Of a DNA stretch of 12,562 nt, positions 1-7,466 are shown piece by piece (position 1 is the first letter of the stretch; every line of letters begins with the position of its first letter). The translations under genes and the position numbers were made by a program. This DNA is from Comamonadaceae bacterium (GTDB taxonomy: Bacteria; Pseudomonadota; Gammaproteobacteria; Burkholderiales; Burkholderiaceae_C). Below the pieces are notes generated by a model that was not told the origin of the DNA, searched no databases, and was given only the letters and a program-made list of their open reading frames with translations. The stretch is from positions 1-12,562 of the forward strand of contig CANCDA010000061.1 of assembly GCA_947374705.1 (NCBI GenBank), read 5' to 3'.

Positions 1-143
1 GTTGTGAGGCTCACGCGCAATTAAGCGGCGAGTGCGAAACGTTCGTCGTTTGCAGTTAGGTTTTTTCTGCTGTTTTACGAGGTAACAGAACCTCGACATG
101 CCCTGCTGCGCGTCCGAACCCACGTCGAAACCAGTGCAGCCCC
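1..143 (-). ncRNA. ssrA: tmRNA (SsrA), 5' part, cut by window edge
   Basis: Transfer-messenger RNA rescues stalled ribosomes by acting first as an alanyl-tRNA and then as a short mRNA encoding a degradation tag. On the minus strand the RNA starts at 143 with the typical GGGGCTGCACTGGTTTCGAC. The tag frame begins at the GCA resume codon at 53-51 and reads ANDERFALAA followed by TAA (23-21), a tag known from betaproteobacteria. PK1 is visible between them: 95-91 pairs with 82-78, and 88-84 pairs with 74-70. The downstream pseudoknots and the 3' half of the tRNA-like domain lie beyond the left edge. The 5' end was placed from the conserved GGGG and could be off by a base. Confidence 0.95.
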
Positions 144-151
144 AAGCTCTG

Positions 152-157
152 ATTTTA
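152..157 (-). promoter_or_regulatory. Candidate -10 box of ssrA
   Basis: On the minus strand the hexamer TAAAAT ends 8 nt before the ssrA 5' end at 143, the right distance for a sigma-70 -10 element. No good -35 hexamer is seen 16-18 nt further upstream (AACAAC or similar), so the call rests on the -10 alone. Confidence 0.4.
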
Positions 158-210
158 AACGCTTATGGCATGCTGTTGTTTTATGCGGCTGTTTCACGAG
201 AACGTGAAGA

Positions 211-783
211 CTAAGTCGTGTCCAAGCCGCGCAGTGTCCATTGCTTTCTATGAAAGCCTATCTCCCCGCATTCGCGGTTGTCACTGCCTTTTTGAGCGGC
301 TTGCCCAGTCATACCCCAAAAACGCAAATCAGCGGCATGGGTACCACTTTTGTCGTCGCGTGACATGAAGGCGCCGTTGCCCGTGGCAATTTTTTGAAGC
401 GCCGCCACGATGTCGCGGCCTTTGACTTTGAGCGGGTCGGCCTGCGGGCCAATCAGCACGAAGTCGTTGTACATCACGGGCCAGCGTTTGAGGCCAAAGC
501 CATCGGCGACGAATTTTTCTTCGGCGGGCTGGTCATGCACAAACACCACGTCAGCGTCGCCCCGGCGCGCCATGTCCAGCGCTTGGCCTGTGCCCAGGGC
601 CACCACTTTGATGTCGATGCCGCTGGCGGCTTTGAAGGCGGGTAGCAGGTGGGCAAACAGACCGGATTGCTCGGTAGAGGTGGTGGACGCCATCACCAAA
701 ATTTGCGCAGCAGCACTGATAGGCGCTACAAAAAACAGAGCTGCATATGCAAGTGAATAAAGGGCTACAGGCTTAAATATCAT
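211..783 (-). pseudogene. tupA: Tungstate-binding protein TupA, 3'-truncated
   Basis: Periplasmic binding protein of the TupABC tungstate ABC importer, here lacking its C-terminal third. From the ATG at 783 it encodes 190 aa; intact members are roughly 270 aa. A TTG six codons upstream is possible, but GAGGGA sits 7 nt before the ATG and fits as ribosome binding site. A signal peptide (to about residue 26) is followed by the family motifs TTSTEQSGL, ALGTGQAL, GDADVVFVHD, YNDFVLIGP and SRDDKSGTH. Similarity fades after RECG (codons ending near 265), where relatives continue with a Gly-rich stretch and a long helical region. Instead about 17 unrelated residues lead to TAG at 213-211. The gene lies 18 nt after tupC and was last in the operon. 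The break falls about 120 bp upstream of the ssrA start. It is probably non-functional, because part of the ligand-binding lobe is gone. Confidence 0.8.
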
Positions 784-801
784 AAAAAAATCCCTCAAAT
801 T

Positions 802-1530
802 TCAGGCTGATTCGCCTCGTACAAACAAATCGGCCGCTTCAGAGATCGAGCGCAAGTGGTCGTGGTCAAAAAACGCTTTCACTGGCAAGTCGGCCAGCAC
901 ACGTCCCCCTTCCAAGTACACCACGCGGCTGGCCAGGCGTTTGACTTGGCCCAGGTTGTGACTGGCAAAAATCAGGGTCATGGAATGGGCGGGCACAGCA
1001 CCAGGGATGGGGCGCTGGGTGAACTCGGCAATGAGTTGCTCCACTTCGCGTTTGGCGTGCGGGTCCAGGCTGGCGGTGGGCTCGTCGAGCAGCAGCACGT
1101 CGGGTTTCAGGGCCCAAGCCCGCGCCAGCGCCAGACGCTGTTGCTGCCCACCTGAGAGCGTGCGGGCTTGGCGAGCGGCCAGCGGGGCTAGGCCGACACG
1201 TGCCAGCGCATCCAAGGCTTGAGCCCGCGCCGCAGACCAGCGCACACCACGCAGCCACAGGCCCAAGGCCACGTTGTTTTGCGCTGATGTGCGCAGCATG
1301 AAGGGCCGCTGGAACAACATGGCCTGTGTGGCTTGGGCGTCGCGCTGGCATTGCCCTGTGGTGGGTGACACCAAGCCGTGCAAGAGTCGCAGCAAGGTGC
1401 TTTTTCCACTGCCGTTGGCCCCCACCAGCGCGACCGATTCACCGGCAGCGATGGACAGGTTCACGCCCGACAGCGCTTGCACCTTGCGGTAGCGCACTTC
1501 GGCCTGGGAGAGTTCAAACAACGCACTCAT
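802..1530 (-). CDS. tupC: Tungstate ABC transporter ATP-binding protein TupC
   Basis: Cytoplasmic ATPase that powers oxyanion import through the TupB permease. The 242 residues hold a complete nucleotide-binding domain: Walker A GANGSGKST (37-45), Q-loop Gln74, signature LSGGQQQR (125-132), Walker B VLLLDEP (145-151) and switch His191. Length is normal for the family. The start ATG overlaps the tupB stop (ATGA at 1530-1527), and GGGAG lies 7 nt upstream, so translation is probably coupled. It is followed 18 nt later by the broken tupA. The assignment to tungstate rather than molybdate, vanadate or another oxyanion rests on the TupA and TupB relatives next to it; the ATPase alone would not decide. 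Confidence 0.85.
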   Translation of the reverse strand: MSALFELSQAEVRYRKVQALSGVNLSIAAGESVALVGANGSGKSTLLRLLHGLVSPTTGQCQRDAQATQAMLFQRPFMLRTSAQNNVALGLWLRGVRWSAARAQALDALARVGLAPLAARQARTLSGGQQQRLALARAWALKPDVLLLDEPTASLDPHAKREVEQLIAEFTQRPIPGAVPAHSMTLIFASHNLGQVKRLASRVVYLEGGRVLADLPVKAFFDHDHLRSISEAADLFVRGESA

Positions 1531-2270
1531 GCGGTTTCTCCCACGCGGGGGTTTGCAGGCAGCACACCGCCGTCTTGGCGCTCACGCCAATGGCGCACGA
1601 TGGCAATCAGGGCATTGAGCAAGAGCACCACGCCCAACAAGATCAAACCCAGCGCCAGGGCCAGCGGCAGGTCGCCCTTGCTGGTTTCCAGCGCAATGGC
1701 GGTGGTCATGACACGGGTGAAGCCGTCGATATTGCCACCCACGATCATCACCGCGCCCACTTCGGAGATGGCGCGGCCAAAGGAGGCGATCAGCACCGTG
1801 AGCAAGGCGTAGCGCTCGTCCCAGGCCAGCAGCAGGCTGCGCAGCAAGGGGCTAGCGCCAAGCGAGCGCAGTTGCTCGCCGTGCGCGCGCTCGGCGTCCT
1901 CCACGGCCTGACGGGTCAAGGCTGTGACGACCGGCAACACCAGCAGCGCCTGCGCCAACACCATGGCCTTGAAGCTGAACAGCCAACCCAAATAACCCAG
2001 TGGGCCAGAGCGCGACAAGAGCAGGTACACCAGCAGCCCCACCACCACCGAGGGCAGCGCCAGCAAGGTGTTCAGACCCGTAAGCACCACCTCCCGCCCA
2101 GCAAAACGCGCCACGCCCAGCCAGGCCCCCAGTACCAAGCCCACACCGCTGGCCAGCAGACAAGCCGCCGCGCTGACAGCGAGTGAGCGGCCCACGATGG
2201 CCAGCAAGGCTGGGTCGAAGTCGGTGATGAGTTGCAGCGCCGTGAGCACGCTGGTAGAAAGGGTGGACAT
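1527..2270 (-). CDS. tupB: Tungstate ABC transporter permease TupB
   Basis: Inner-membrane permease of the TupABC importer, 247 aa, a normal length for a single-subunit permease working as homodimer. Hydrophobic segments are seen near residues 20-50, 62-86, 95-117, 155-178 and 203-224. The cytoplasmic coupling (EAA-type) loop is recognisable as LRSLGAS followed by ISEVGAVMIVGGNI, a stretch typical of TupB/ModB-like permeases. The ATG at 2270 lies 8 nt after the stop of the SenA-like gene. No clear Shine-Dalgarno sequence is seen, which suggests translational coupling to the upstream gene. It overlaps tupC by 4 nt. The gene appears intact although its binding protein is truncated. Confidence 0.85.
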   Translation of the reverse strand: MSTLSTSVLTALQLITDFDPALLAIVGRSLAVSAAACLLASGVGLVLGAWLGVARFAGREVVLTGLNTLLALPSVVVGLLVYLLLSRSGPLGYLGWLFSFKAMVLAQALLVLPVVTALTRQAVEDAERAHGEQLRSLGASPLLRSLLLAWDERYALLTVLIASFGRAISEVGAVMIVGGNIDGFTRVMTTAIALETSKGDLPLALALGLILLGVVLLLNALIAIVRHWRERQDGGVLPANPRVGETA

Positions 2271-2278
2271 GGCTTGAG

Positions 2279-3469
2279 TTAAATGGCGCAGGAGCGAAAA
2301 CCGCTGAAGATGTCACAGCGGCCCGGTAAAAAATAGTTGCGGTATTTGGGTGACTTCATGCGTGCGCGGGTGGCGAAGGACGCGCCACGCAGCACTTGGT
2401 GCGTGCCAAACCAGGGCTCTGAATAGTCACGATAAGGGTCGGCCACAAAGCCGGGGTAGCCCATGAAGGGGGAATTGGTCCACTCCCACACATCGCCCCA
2501 GCGAAAGCCTTGGCGAGCCGCCTTGTGCGCGGCCACCTCCCACTCCAGCTCGGAGGGCAAGCGACGCCCGGCCCAGCGACACCAGGCGTCGGCCTCCCAC
2601 CAGCTCAGGTGCATGGCGGGCTGCTGGCCGTGGCGGTGCAGGGGTTTGCTTGGCTTGTCGCTTGATTTTTCCACCACCCAATCCCAGCCTGCGGCGTGCC
2701 AAAGCTCGGGGCGGTCGTAGCCACCGTCTTGCACAAATTCCATGAACTGCGACCAGCTCACGGCTTGCGCGTCAATCTCAAACTCAGGCACAGCCACTTC
2801 ATGCGCGGGCCGCTCGTTGTCAAAGGCGAAGCCGTGGCCAGCGTCCAGCCCCAAATGCCAGCGCATGGTGGGCACATGTATCGGCTCGCGCTGCACCAAG
2901 GGCATGGGCATGGGCAGGCTGAGCTGTAGGCCCAAGTTTTGCGCGGTATAGATCAAAGCCTCGCCGTGCATGTCTTCGTGAAACAAGACCAAACGGTAAA
3001 AGTACAGCGCGTCGTCCTCATCGGGCGTGTGGCTGAGTAAGTCCAGGGTCTCTTCCAACGTGGTCAGCAGATAACCTTTGATCGCCTCGTAGTTGGGCAA
3101 ATCCAGCGTCCAGCGGCTGTCGTGGGCAACAACGCTGGAGTCCCACCAGCGGTCGGCATGCGGCAGGTGCGAGGGCAACTGGGGTGTCAAGGGATCACAG
3201 CGCGTGCCCAGGTGGCGTTGTGGGTTGCGCCCGATCCAGCGCTCTTGAAACCAGCCGATGTGGCCCAGCTCCCACAGGGGCGGGTTGAGTTCAGGGCGCA
3301 GAGGCACGACCCAGTTTTGTGCGGCCAGCGACTTTTCAAAGTGCGCCAGCAGGCCGAGTGTTTGGTTGCGCGCGTCCATCAGGGCCAGCGAGAGCAGTTC
3401 GCGTCCGGCGCTGCGCATCGCGGGTGAATCGATTGAGCCACTGGGCGCGGTTGTAAAGGGGGAGACCAT
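2279..3469 (-). CDS. senA: SenA/EgtB-family non-heme iron enzyme (probable selenoneine synthase)
   Basis: Two-domain iron(II) enzyme of the EgtB/SenA/OvoA superfamily, whose members join sulfur or selenium to histidine betaine using oxygen. The N-terminal DinB-like four-helix domain (about 25-185) carries three probable iron ligands: His70 in LWELGHIGWF and His164/His168 in FHEDMHGEA (HxxxH). The C-terminal FGE-sulfatase/SUMF1 domain (about 195-396) shows AVSWSQFMEF, WWEADAWCRW, RLPSELEWE, DVWEWTNSPF, LRGASFATR and FSGFRSCAI. Length 396 aa fits SenA. The N-terminal LALMDARNQTL resembles, from memory, betaproteobacterial SenA more than actinobacterial EgtB, but the usual partners senB (selenosugar synthase) and selD are absent here, so an EgtB-like role remains possible. 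The start is uncertain: neither Met1 (3469) nor Met18 (3418) has a good ribosome binding site. It leads the tup cluster and is divergent from the TRAP operon. Confidence 0.65.
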   Translation of the reverse strand: MVSPFTTAPSGSIDSPAMRSAGRELLSLALMDARNQTLGLLAHFEKSLAAQNWVVPLRPELNPPLWELGHIGWFQERWIGRNPQRHLGTRCDPLTPQLPSHLPHADRWWDSSVVAHDSRWTLDLPNYEAIKGYLLTTLEETLDLLSHTPDEDDALYFYRLVLFHEDMHGEALIYTAQNLGLQLSLPMPMPLVQREPIHVPTMRWHLGLDAGHGFAFDNERPAHEVAVPEFEIDAQAVSWSQFMEFVQDGGYDRPELWHAAGWDWVVEKSSDKPSKPLHRHGQQPAMHLSWWEADAWCRWAGRRLPSELEWEVAAHKAARQGFRWGDVWEWTNSPFMGYPGFVADPYRDYSEPWFGTHQVLRGASFATRARMKSPKYRNYFLPGRCDIFSGFRSCAI

Positions 3470-3566
3470 GGCGCATTATTGTCCGGCCAGATCACTACAA
3501 TCACAGGTTGCGTCGGGTTTTGTCCCGGCCCTGCACCTACCCCCTCTTTACCTTCGGAGCCTCACT

Positions 3567-4106
3567 GTGTCTGCATTACTCAAACTGGCGCTGGGCATGG
3601 ACTGGATCAGCGAAAAGTTCGGCATCTTCGCCTCATGGACCGTTCTGCTGGCGGCCATGATCAGCGCGGCCAACGCCTTTGTTCGCTACGGTTTTGACTG
3701 GAGTTCCAACTCCTTCATCGAGATTCAGTGGTATCTGTTTGCCTACATGGTGATGGTGGGCGCGCCCATTGTGCTCAAGCTCAATGAGCATGTGCGGGTG
3801 GACCTGATCTACGGCAAGCTCAAAGGCAATCGTCCGGTCTATGTCGATTTGTTTGGCCTGGTGGTTTTTTTGCTGCCAGTCATCGGTGTGCTGGCCTACC
3901 TCTCTTGGCCGTACTTTCTCAACACCTTTATTTCGGGTGAGCAGTCGCAAAATGCCGGCGGCCTGATCCGCTGGCCCGTTGTGCTTGCGCTGCCGCTGGG
4001 CTTTGCCATGATGTGGCTGCAAGGCTGGGCCGAAATCATCAAGCGCGTGGCCTATTTGCAAGGTAAGTACCAGATGGACACACATTACGAAAAACCTTTG
4101 CAGTAA
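3567..4106 (+). CDS. TRAP transporter small permease (DctQ/TakQ type)
   Basis: Small membrane subunit of a tripartite ATP-independent periplasmic transporter, pairing with the large permease downstream. The start is GTG at 3567, giving 179 aa, because GGAG sits 7 nt before it; an in-frame ATG at 3597 is the alternative. The reading frame stays open further upstream to 3258, but that part is antisense to the SenA-like gene and is not expected to be translated. Four hydrophobic segments (about 18-38, 54-72, 95-115, 136-155) and the family signature HVRVDLIY (75-82) identify it. It lies 68 nt before the large permease in the same direction. Together with the TakP-like receptors it probably belongs to a 2-oxoacid or related carboxylate uptake system. 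Confidence 0.88.
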   Translation: MSALLKLALGMDWISEKFGIFASWTVLLAAMISAANAFVRYGFDWSSNSFIEIQWYLFAYMVMVGAPIVLKLNEHVRVDLIYGKLKGNRPVYVDLFGLVVFLLPVIGVLAYLSWPYFLNTFISGEQSQNAGGLIRWPVVLALPLGFAMMWLQGWAEIIKRVAYLQGKYQMDTHYEKPLQ

Positions 4107-4174
4107 GCGTTTGCGTCAATCACTCACGCGCAACGATTTACACATCGCACCCGACTTGAATCAGGATAAATAAA

Positions 4175-5734
4175 ATGGAAATGGTCAATTTCGCCCCCGT
4201 CATGTTTGCGGGGCTGGTCGTCATCATGCTCATCGGCTTCCCCGTGGCGTTTTCGCTGGCGGCACTCGGCTTGGGTAGCGCGTTTTACGCCATCCAGATG
4301 GGCTGGTTCCCGGCGGCCTTCATGGGTAATTTGCCCATTGCCATCTTCTCGATTCTCAACAACGAGTTGCTGCTGGCCATTCCCTTCTTCACCTTCATGG
4401 GCACGATTCTTGAGAAGTGCGGGCTGGCTGAGGACATGCTGGACTCCATGGGCCAGTTGTTTGGCCCCACGCGCGGCGGCATTGGCTACTCGGTCATCAT
4501 CGTAGGCTTCATCCTAGGGGCCATCACCGGCACGGTGGCAGGCCAAGTCATCGCCATGGCCTTGATCTCTCTGCCCGTGATGATGAAGTACGGCTACAAC
4601 ATGCGCTACGCCACCGGCGTGCTGGCCGCGTCGGGCACCATCACCCAACTCGTGCCGCCGTCGCTGGTGCTGGTGGTGTTGGCCGACCAGTTGGGCAAGC
4701 CCGTGGGTGACATGTACAAGGGCGCCTGGGGACCATCCCTGCTCCAGGTGGGCATGTTTGTGATCTACACCTTTGTCTTGTCCCGCATGCGGCCCAGCTA
4801 CTTGCCCGCCATCCCCAAGAGCGAACGCACCTTGGACGGCTGGGCGCTGTGGAAGAAATGCCTGCGCGGCATCATCCCTTCAGCGGTGTTGATCTTCACC
4901 GTGCTGGGCTCCATGGGCGGCCTGCCGTTTCAGAGCAGCGCCATCGCCACACCGACCGAAGCCGGCGCGATGGGCGTGGTCGGGGCCTTGGTGCTGGCGG
5001 CCATGTCCCGGCGTCTCAGTAAAGACCTGATCTGGCAGGCCATGACCGGCACCATGCGCTTGACCGCCATGGTGGTCTTCATCCTGATTGGTTCGCGCGT
5101 GTTCAGCCAAGTGTTCCAGGGCGTGGACGGAGCCAAGTGGGTCGAGCATTTATTGACCGGCTTGCCCGGTGGGCAGGTGGGCTTTTTGATCGTGGTGAAC
5201 ATCTTTGTGTTCTTCCTGGCCTTCTTCCTGGACTTCTTTGAGATCGCCTTCATCATCGTGCCCATGCTGACCCCTGTCGCCGCCAAGCTGGGCATTGACC
5301 TGGTGTGGTTTGGCGTGCTGCTGTGCGTGAACCTGCAAACCAGCTTCATGCACCCGCCGTTTGGTTTTGCCCTGTTCTACCTGCGCGGCATTGCGGACAC
5401 GCTGTTCAAAGACAAGCGCATCCCCGTGCCGGTGCAGTCCAACGACATCTACATGGGTGCGATTCCCTGGGTGCTCATGCAGATCGTTCTGGTGTTCGTC
5501 GTGATCTTTGTGCCGCAGTCGGTCACCATGTTCCTGGACAAGGAAATCGTGGTCGATCTGGACAAGGTGCAGATTGAAATGCCCACCGAAGAGCCCGTAC
5601 CTGAGCTGGAACTCAAACCCGGTGAGCTGCCCGCCTCCACCGACCCCAAGGACATGGCTGCTGCGGCTGACAAGGCCACCGAAAAATCTGCCGCAGAAGA
5701 GCAGCAAAAAATCGACGACTTGTTCAAAAAGTGA
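4175..5734 (+). CDS. TRAP transporter large permease (DctM/TakM type) with acidic tail
   Basis: Large ion-coupled membrane subunit of the TRAP transporter, 519 aa. The hydrophobic DctM core covers about residues 1-451, with family-typical stretches such as GYSVIIVGFILGAITGTVAGQ, LVPPSLVLVVLADQLGK and FLDFFEIAFIIVPM. After MFLDKEI (from residue 452) a 68-residue hydrophilic tail follows, rich in Glu, Pro, Ala and Lys and ending IDDLFKK. Ordinary DctM proteins are about 425-450 aa, so this is an extension, probably cytoplasmic. The ATG at 4175 is preceded by AGGA at 8 nt. The gene follows the small permease and overlaps the next gene by 4 nt (GTGA). The mannitol/chloroaromatic-type DctM branch, whose members are longer than average, may be the closest group. 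Confidence 0.9.
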   Translation: MEMVNFAPVMFAGLVVIMLIGFPVAFSLAALGLGSAFYAIQMGWFPAAFMGNLPIAIFSILNNELLLAIPFFTFMGTILEKCGLAEDMLDSMGQLFGPTRGGIGYSVIIVGFILGAITGTVAGQVIAMALISLPVMMKYGYNMRYATGVLAASGTITQLVPPSLVLVVLADQLGKPVGDMYKGAWGPSLLQVGMFVIYTFVLSRMRPSYLPAIPKSERTLDGWALWKKCLRGIIPSAVLIFTVLGSMGGLPFQSSAIATPTEAGAMGVVGALVLAAMSRRLSKDLIWQAMTGTMRLTAMVVFILIGSRVFSQVFQGVDGAKWVEHLLTGLPGGQVGFLIVVNIFVFFLAFFLDFFEIAFIIVPMLTPVAAKLGIDLVWFGVLLCVNLQTSFMHPPFGFALFYLRGIADTLFKDKRIPVPVQSNDIYMGAIPWVLMQIVLVFVVIFVPQSVTMFLDKEIVVDLDKVQIEMPTEEPVPELELKPGELPASTDPKDMAAAADKATEKSAAEEQQKIDDLFKK

Positions 5735-6198
5735 GCAACTCAGCCCCTTTCTCTTTCACGCCTGAAGGTGGCCACTTAGAGTGCAGCGCCTTCACCAAGC
5801 CTTTCAAAGCGCTGGCCGTGCTGCTGGTCAGCTCGGCCTTGATTTGGGGCTGGCGCATGTGGGCTGATGGCGTGCTGGAGGCGAGCTGGCGCTCCAGCGG
5901 CTGGCTGCTGGCGGCGCTGGCCATGATGGCCTATACCGAGTGGCACATCCTCAAGGGCAAAACCTCGCTGGACAGCACCACGTTGAAACAAAGCTGGATG
6001 TGGAACAAACAGGTCAGCTTGCAAGACTTGGCCTATGCCAGACTGTTTCGCGTGCGGGGCCTGGACTGGTTGATCGCGCCCCGGCTCTACGTCAAAACCC
6101 ACTCGGGAAAAATGGCCGCTTTTTATGCGGCCAATCCGTTCATGCTGGCCGAATTCAAACGGCTGGCCATCGAGCTTCAACAAAAAACCGCGCCGTAG
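5731..6198 (+). CDS. Unknown two-TM protein with possible PH-like domain, coupled to dctM
   Basis: I do not recognise a named family. The 155-aa product starts at GTG 5731, which overlaps the dctM stop as GTGA, so translation is probably coupled. It has two closely spaced hydrophobic segments (about 27-46 and 56-74), giving an N-in/C-in hairpin. A C-terminal part of about 80 residues follows, with alternating polar and hydrophobic strands (SLDSTTLKQSWMWNKQVSL, LDWLIAPRLYVKTHSG) and a final helix FKRLAIEL. This TM-hairpin-plus-strands pattern resembles bacterial PH-like (DUF304/YdbS-type) membrane proteins; that is inference from shape, not from a motif match. Its position as last gene of the TRAP permease operon suggests an accessory or regulatory role for the transporter. 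The stop codon lies in the loop of the terminator hairpin. Confidence 0.75.
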   Translation: MSNSAPFSFTPEGGHLECSAFTKPFKALAVLLVSSALIWGWRMWADGVLEASWRSSGWLLAALAMMAYTEWHILKGKTSLDSTTLKQSWMWNKQVSLQDLAYARLFRVRGLDWLIAPRLYVKTHSGKMAAFYAANPFMLAEFKRLAIELQQKTAP

Positions 6199-6209
6199 CG
6201 CGGTTTTTT
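6182..6209. terminator. Bidirectional terminator between TRAP operon and dctP copy 1
   Basis: A perfect inverted repeat of 12 bp per arm, 6182-6193 against 6198-6209, with a 4-nt loop CGTA. The GC core CCGCGC/GCGCGG is flanked by six A on one side and six T on the other, so it reads as an intrinsic terminator on both strands. It ends the plus-strand permease operon, whose last stop codon lies at 6196-6198, and the minus-strand receptor gene, whose stop is at 6224. Confidence 0.9.
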
Positions 6210-6223
6210 AAACCCCAAACACC

Positions 6224-7303
6224 TTAGAGTTTTTGCGACTGCATAAAGCTGTCGAACTTGGCTTCGGTGAAGCGGAACCACAGGTTGGCATCGGCGCGGT
6301 ACTTGCTGTAGTCGGCGTAGATTTTTTTCCAATCTTCGTTCTTTGTGCCCAGTTCTTCATACAACGCCATGGATTCCTTGAAAGCGGCCTGCAAAATTTC
6401 ATTGGAGAAAGGACGCAGCTTGGTGCCCTTGCCGACCAACTCTTTCAAAGCACCGGGGTTGCGCGTGTCGTACCTGGCCTGCATATTGCTGTGAGCTGCT
6501 GCAGCAGCGGCTTCCACAATCGCTTTGTTCTCAGCCGTCAAGGCATTGAAAGCTTTGTCGTTGATGAAGAAGTCGTACTGGGAGCTGCCCTCCCACCAGC
6601 CGGGATAGTAGTAAAACGGCGCGACTTTGTTGAAACCCAATTTCAAGTCGTCATAGGGGCCGATCCACTCGGCAGCGTCGATCGTGCCTTTTTCCAGCGC
6701 GGTGTAAATCTCGCCGCCGGGAATGTTTTGCGGCACACCGCCCAGGCGTTCCAGCACCTTGCCCGCGAAACCGCCAATGCGCATTTTCAAACCCTTGAGG
6801 TCTTTGACGGTTTTGATTTCTTTGCGGTACCAGCCGCCCATTTGGGCGCCGGAATTGCCACCCAAGAAATTGATCATGTTGTATTTGGCGTAGAAATCGC
6901 GCATCAACTTCAGGCCATTGCCTTCGTACATCCAGGCCGACATCTGGCGGCTGTTCAAGCCAAAGGGAATGGCGCAACCCAGAGCAAAGCACTCGTTCTT
7001 GCCAAAGAAGTAGTAAGGCGCGGTATGGGCCATCTCGACCGAGCCCTGCTGCACCGCATCAACCACACCAAAAGGGGGCGAGATTTCGCCACCCGCATGC
7101 ACCGAGATTTCAAACTTGCCACCCGACATGGCTTTAACGTGCTTGGCAAACACCTCGGCGCCACCATAAACAGTGTCAAGCGCTTTGGGGAAACTGGAGG
7201 CCAAACGCCAGCGCACTGCGGCTTGCGCGTGCACAGCAGGTGCCACGCCAGCGGCCAGCACGCCCGCGATGCCGGCATTTTTAATTAAGGAACGACGATC
7301 CAT
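6224..7303 (-). CDS. TRAP receptor, TakP-type 2-oxoacid-binding protein, copy 1
   Basis: Periplasmic solute receptor of a TRAP transporter, 359 aa from the ATG at 7303. This start has GGAG 6 nt upstream and matches the MDRRSL start of copy 2; the ATG at 7309 would overlap its own ribosome binding site. The leader MDRRSLIKNAG... up to HAQ (1-27) has a twin-arginine-like RRSLIK motif and may be Tat-exported. The mature protein matches TakP of Rhodobacter sphaeroides in pattern: SSFPKALDT, GGNSGAQMGGWYRKE, LKMRIGGFAG, ALEKGTIDAAEW and YYYPGWWEG. Gln154, Arg175 and Glu212-Trp213 sit where TakP binds the carboxylate and its cation. A 2-oxoacid ligand (pyruvate-like) is inferred. It is about 85% identical to copy 2 and convergent with the permease genes. 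Confidence 0.9.
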   Translation of the reverse strand: MDRRSLIKNAGIAGVLAAGVAPAVHAQAAVRWRLASSFPKALDTVYGGAEVFAKHVKAMSGGKFEISVHAGGEISPPFGVVDAVQQGSVEMAHTAPYYFFGKNECFALGCAIPFGLNSRQMSAWMYEGNGLKLMRDFYAKYNMINFLGGNSGAQMGGWYRKEIKTVKDLKGLKMRIGGFAGKVLERLGGVPQNIPGGEIYTALEKGTIDAAEWIGPYDDLKLGFNKVAPFYYYPGWWEGSSQYDFFINDKAFNALTAENKAIVEAAAAAAHSNMQARYDTRNPGALKELVGKGTKLRPFSNEILQAAFKESMALYEELGTKNEDWKKIYADYSKYRADANLWFRFTEAKFDSFMQSQKL

Positions 7304-7379
7304 GAACATCTCCGATGAGACCCCTTAGAGTCCGGTTAAATAACTCGCTGATGATCCCGGTTTGTCCATCAGTGAGCAC

Positions 7380-7417
7380 GAGTTGCGCCAACTCAACTAC
7401 AGAACTTTGTTCAAAGT
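7380..7417. promoter_or_regulatory. Two inverted repeats upstream of dctP copy 1
   Basis: GAGTTG-CGC-CAACTC (7380-7394) and ACTTTG-TT-CAAAGT (7404-7417) lie 77-115 bp before the receptor start. They are short perfect dyads, as expected of regulator binding sites, but chance is not excluded and no convincing promoter pair was found beside them. Confidence 0.25.
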
Positions 7418-7466
7418 GAACAGTTGAAAGCACAAACATTAGATGCAAGTTTTATACCGCAATTTA

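Noticed and set aside
1326..2186. Plus-strand open frame of 286 codons
   Set aside because: Antisense to tupB and tupC, which are complete and motif-bearing; Gln/His/Arg-rich shadow.
3511..3525. Small hairpin CGGG-TTTTGT-CCCG in the divergent senA/dctQ region
   Set aside because: Stem too short and no T-run; not supported as terminator or operator.
3258..3566. N-terminal extension of the TRAP small permease
   Set aside because: The frame is open but runs antisense through the SenA-like coding region; the ribosome binding site and family length place the start at GTG 3567.
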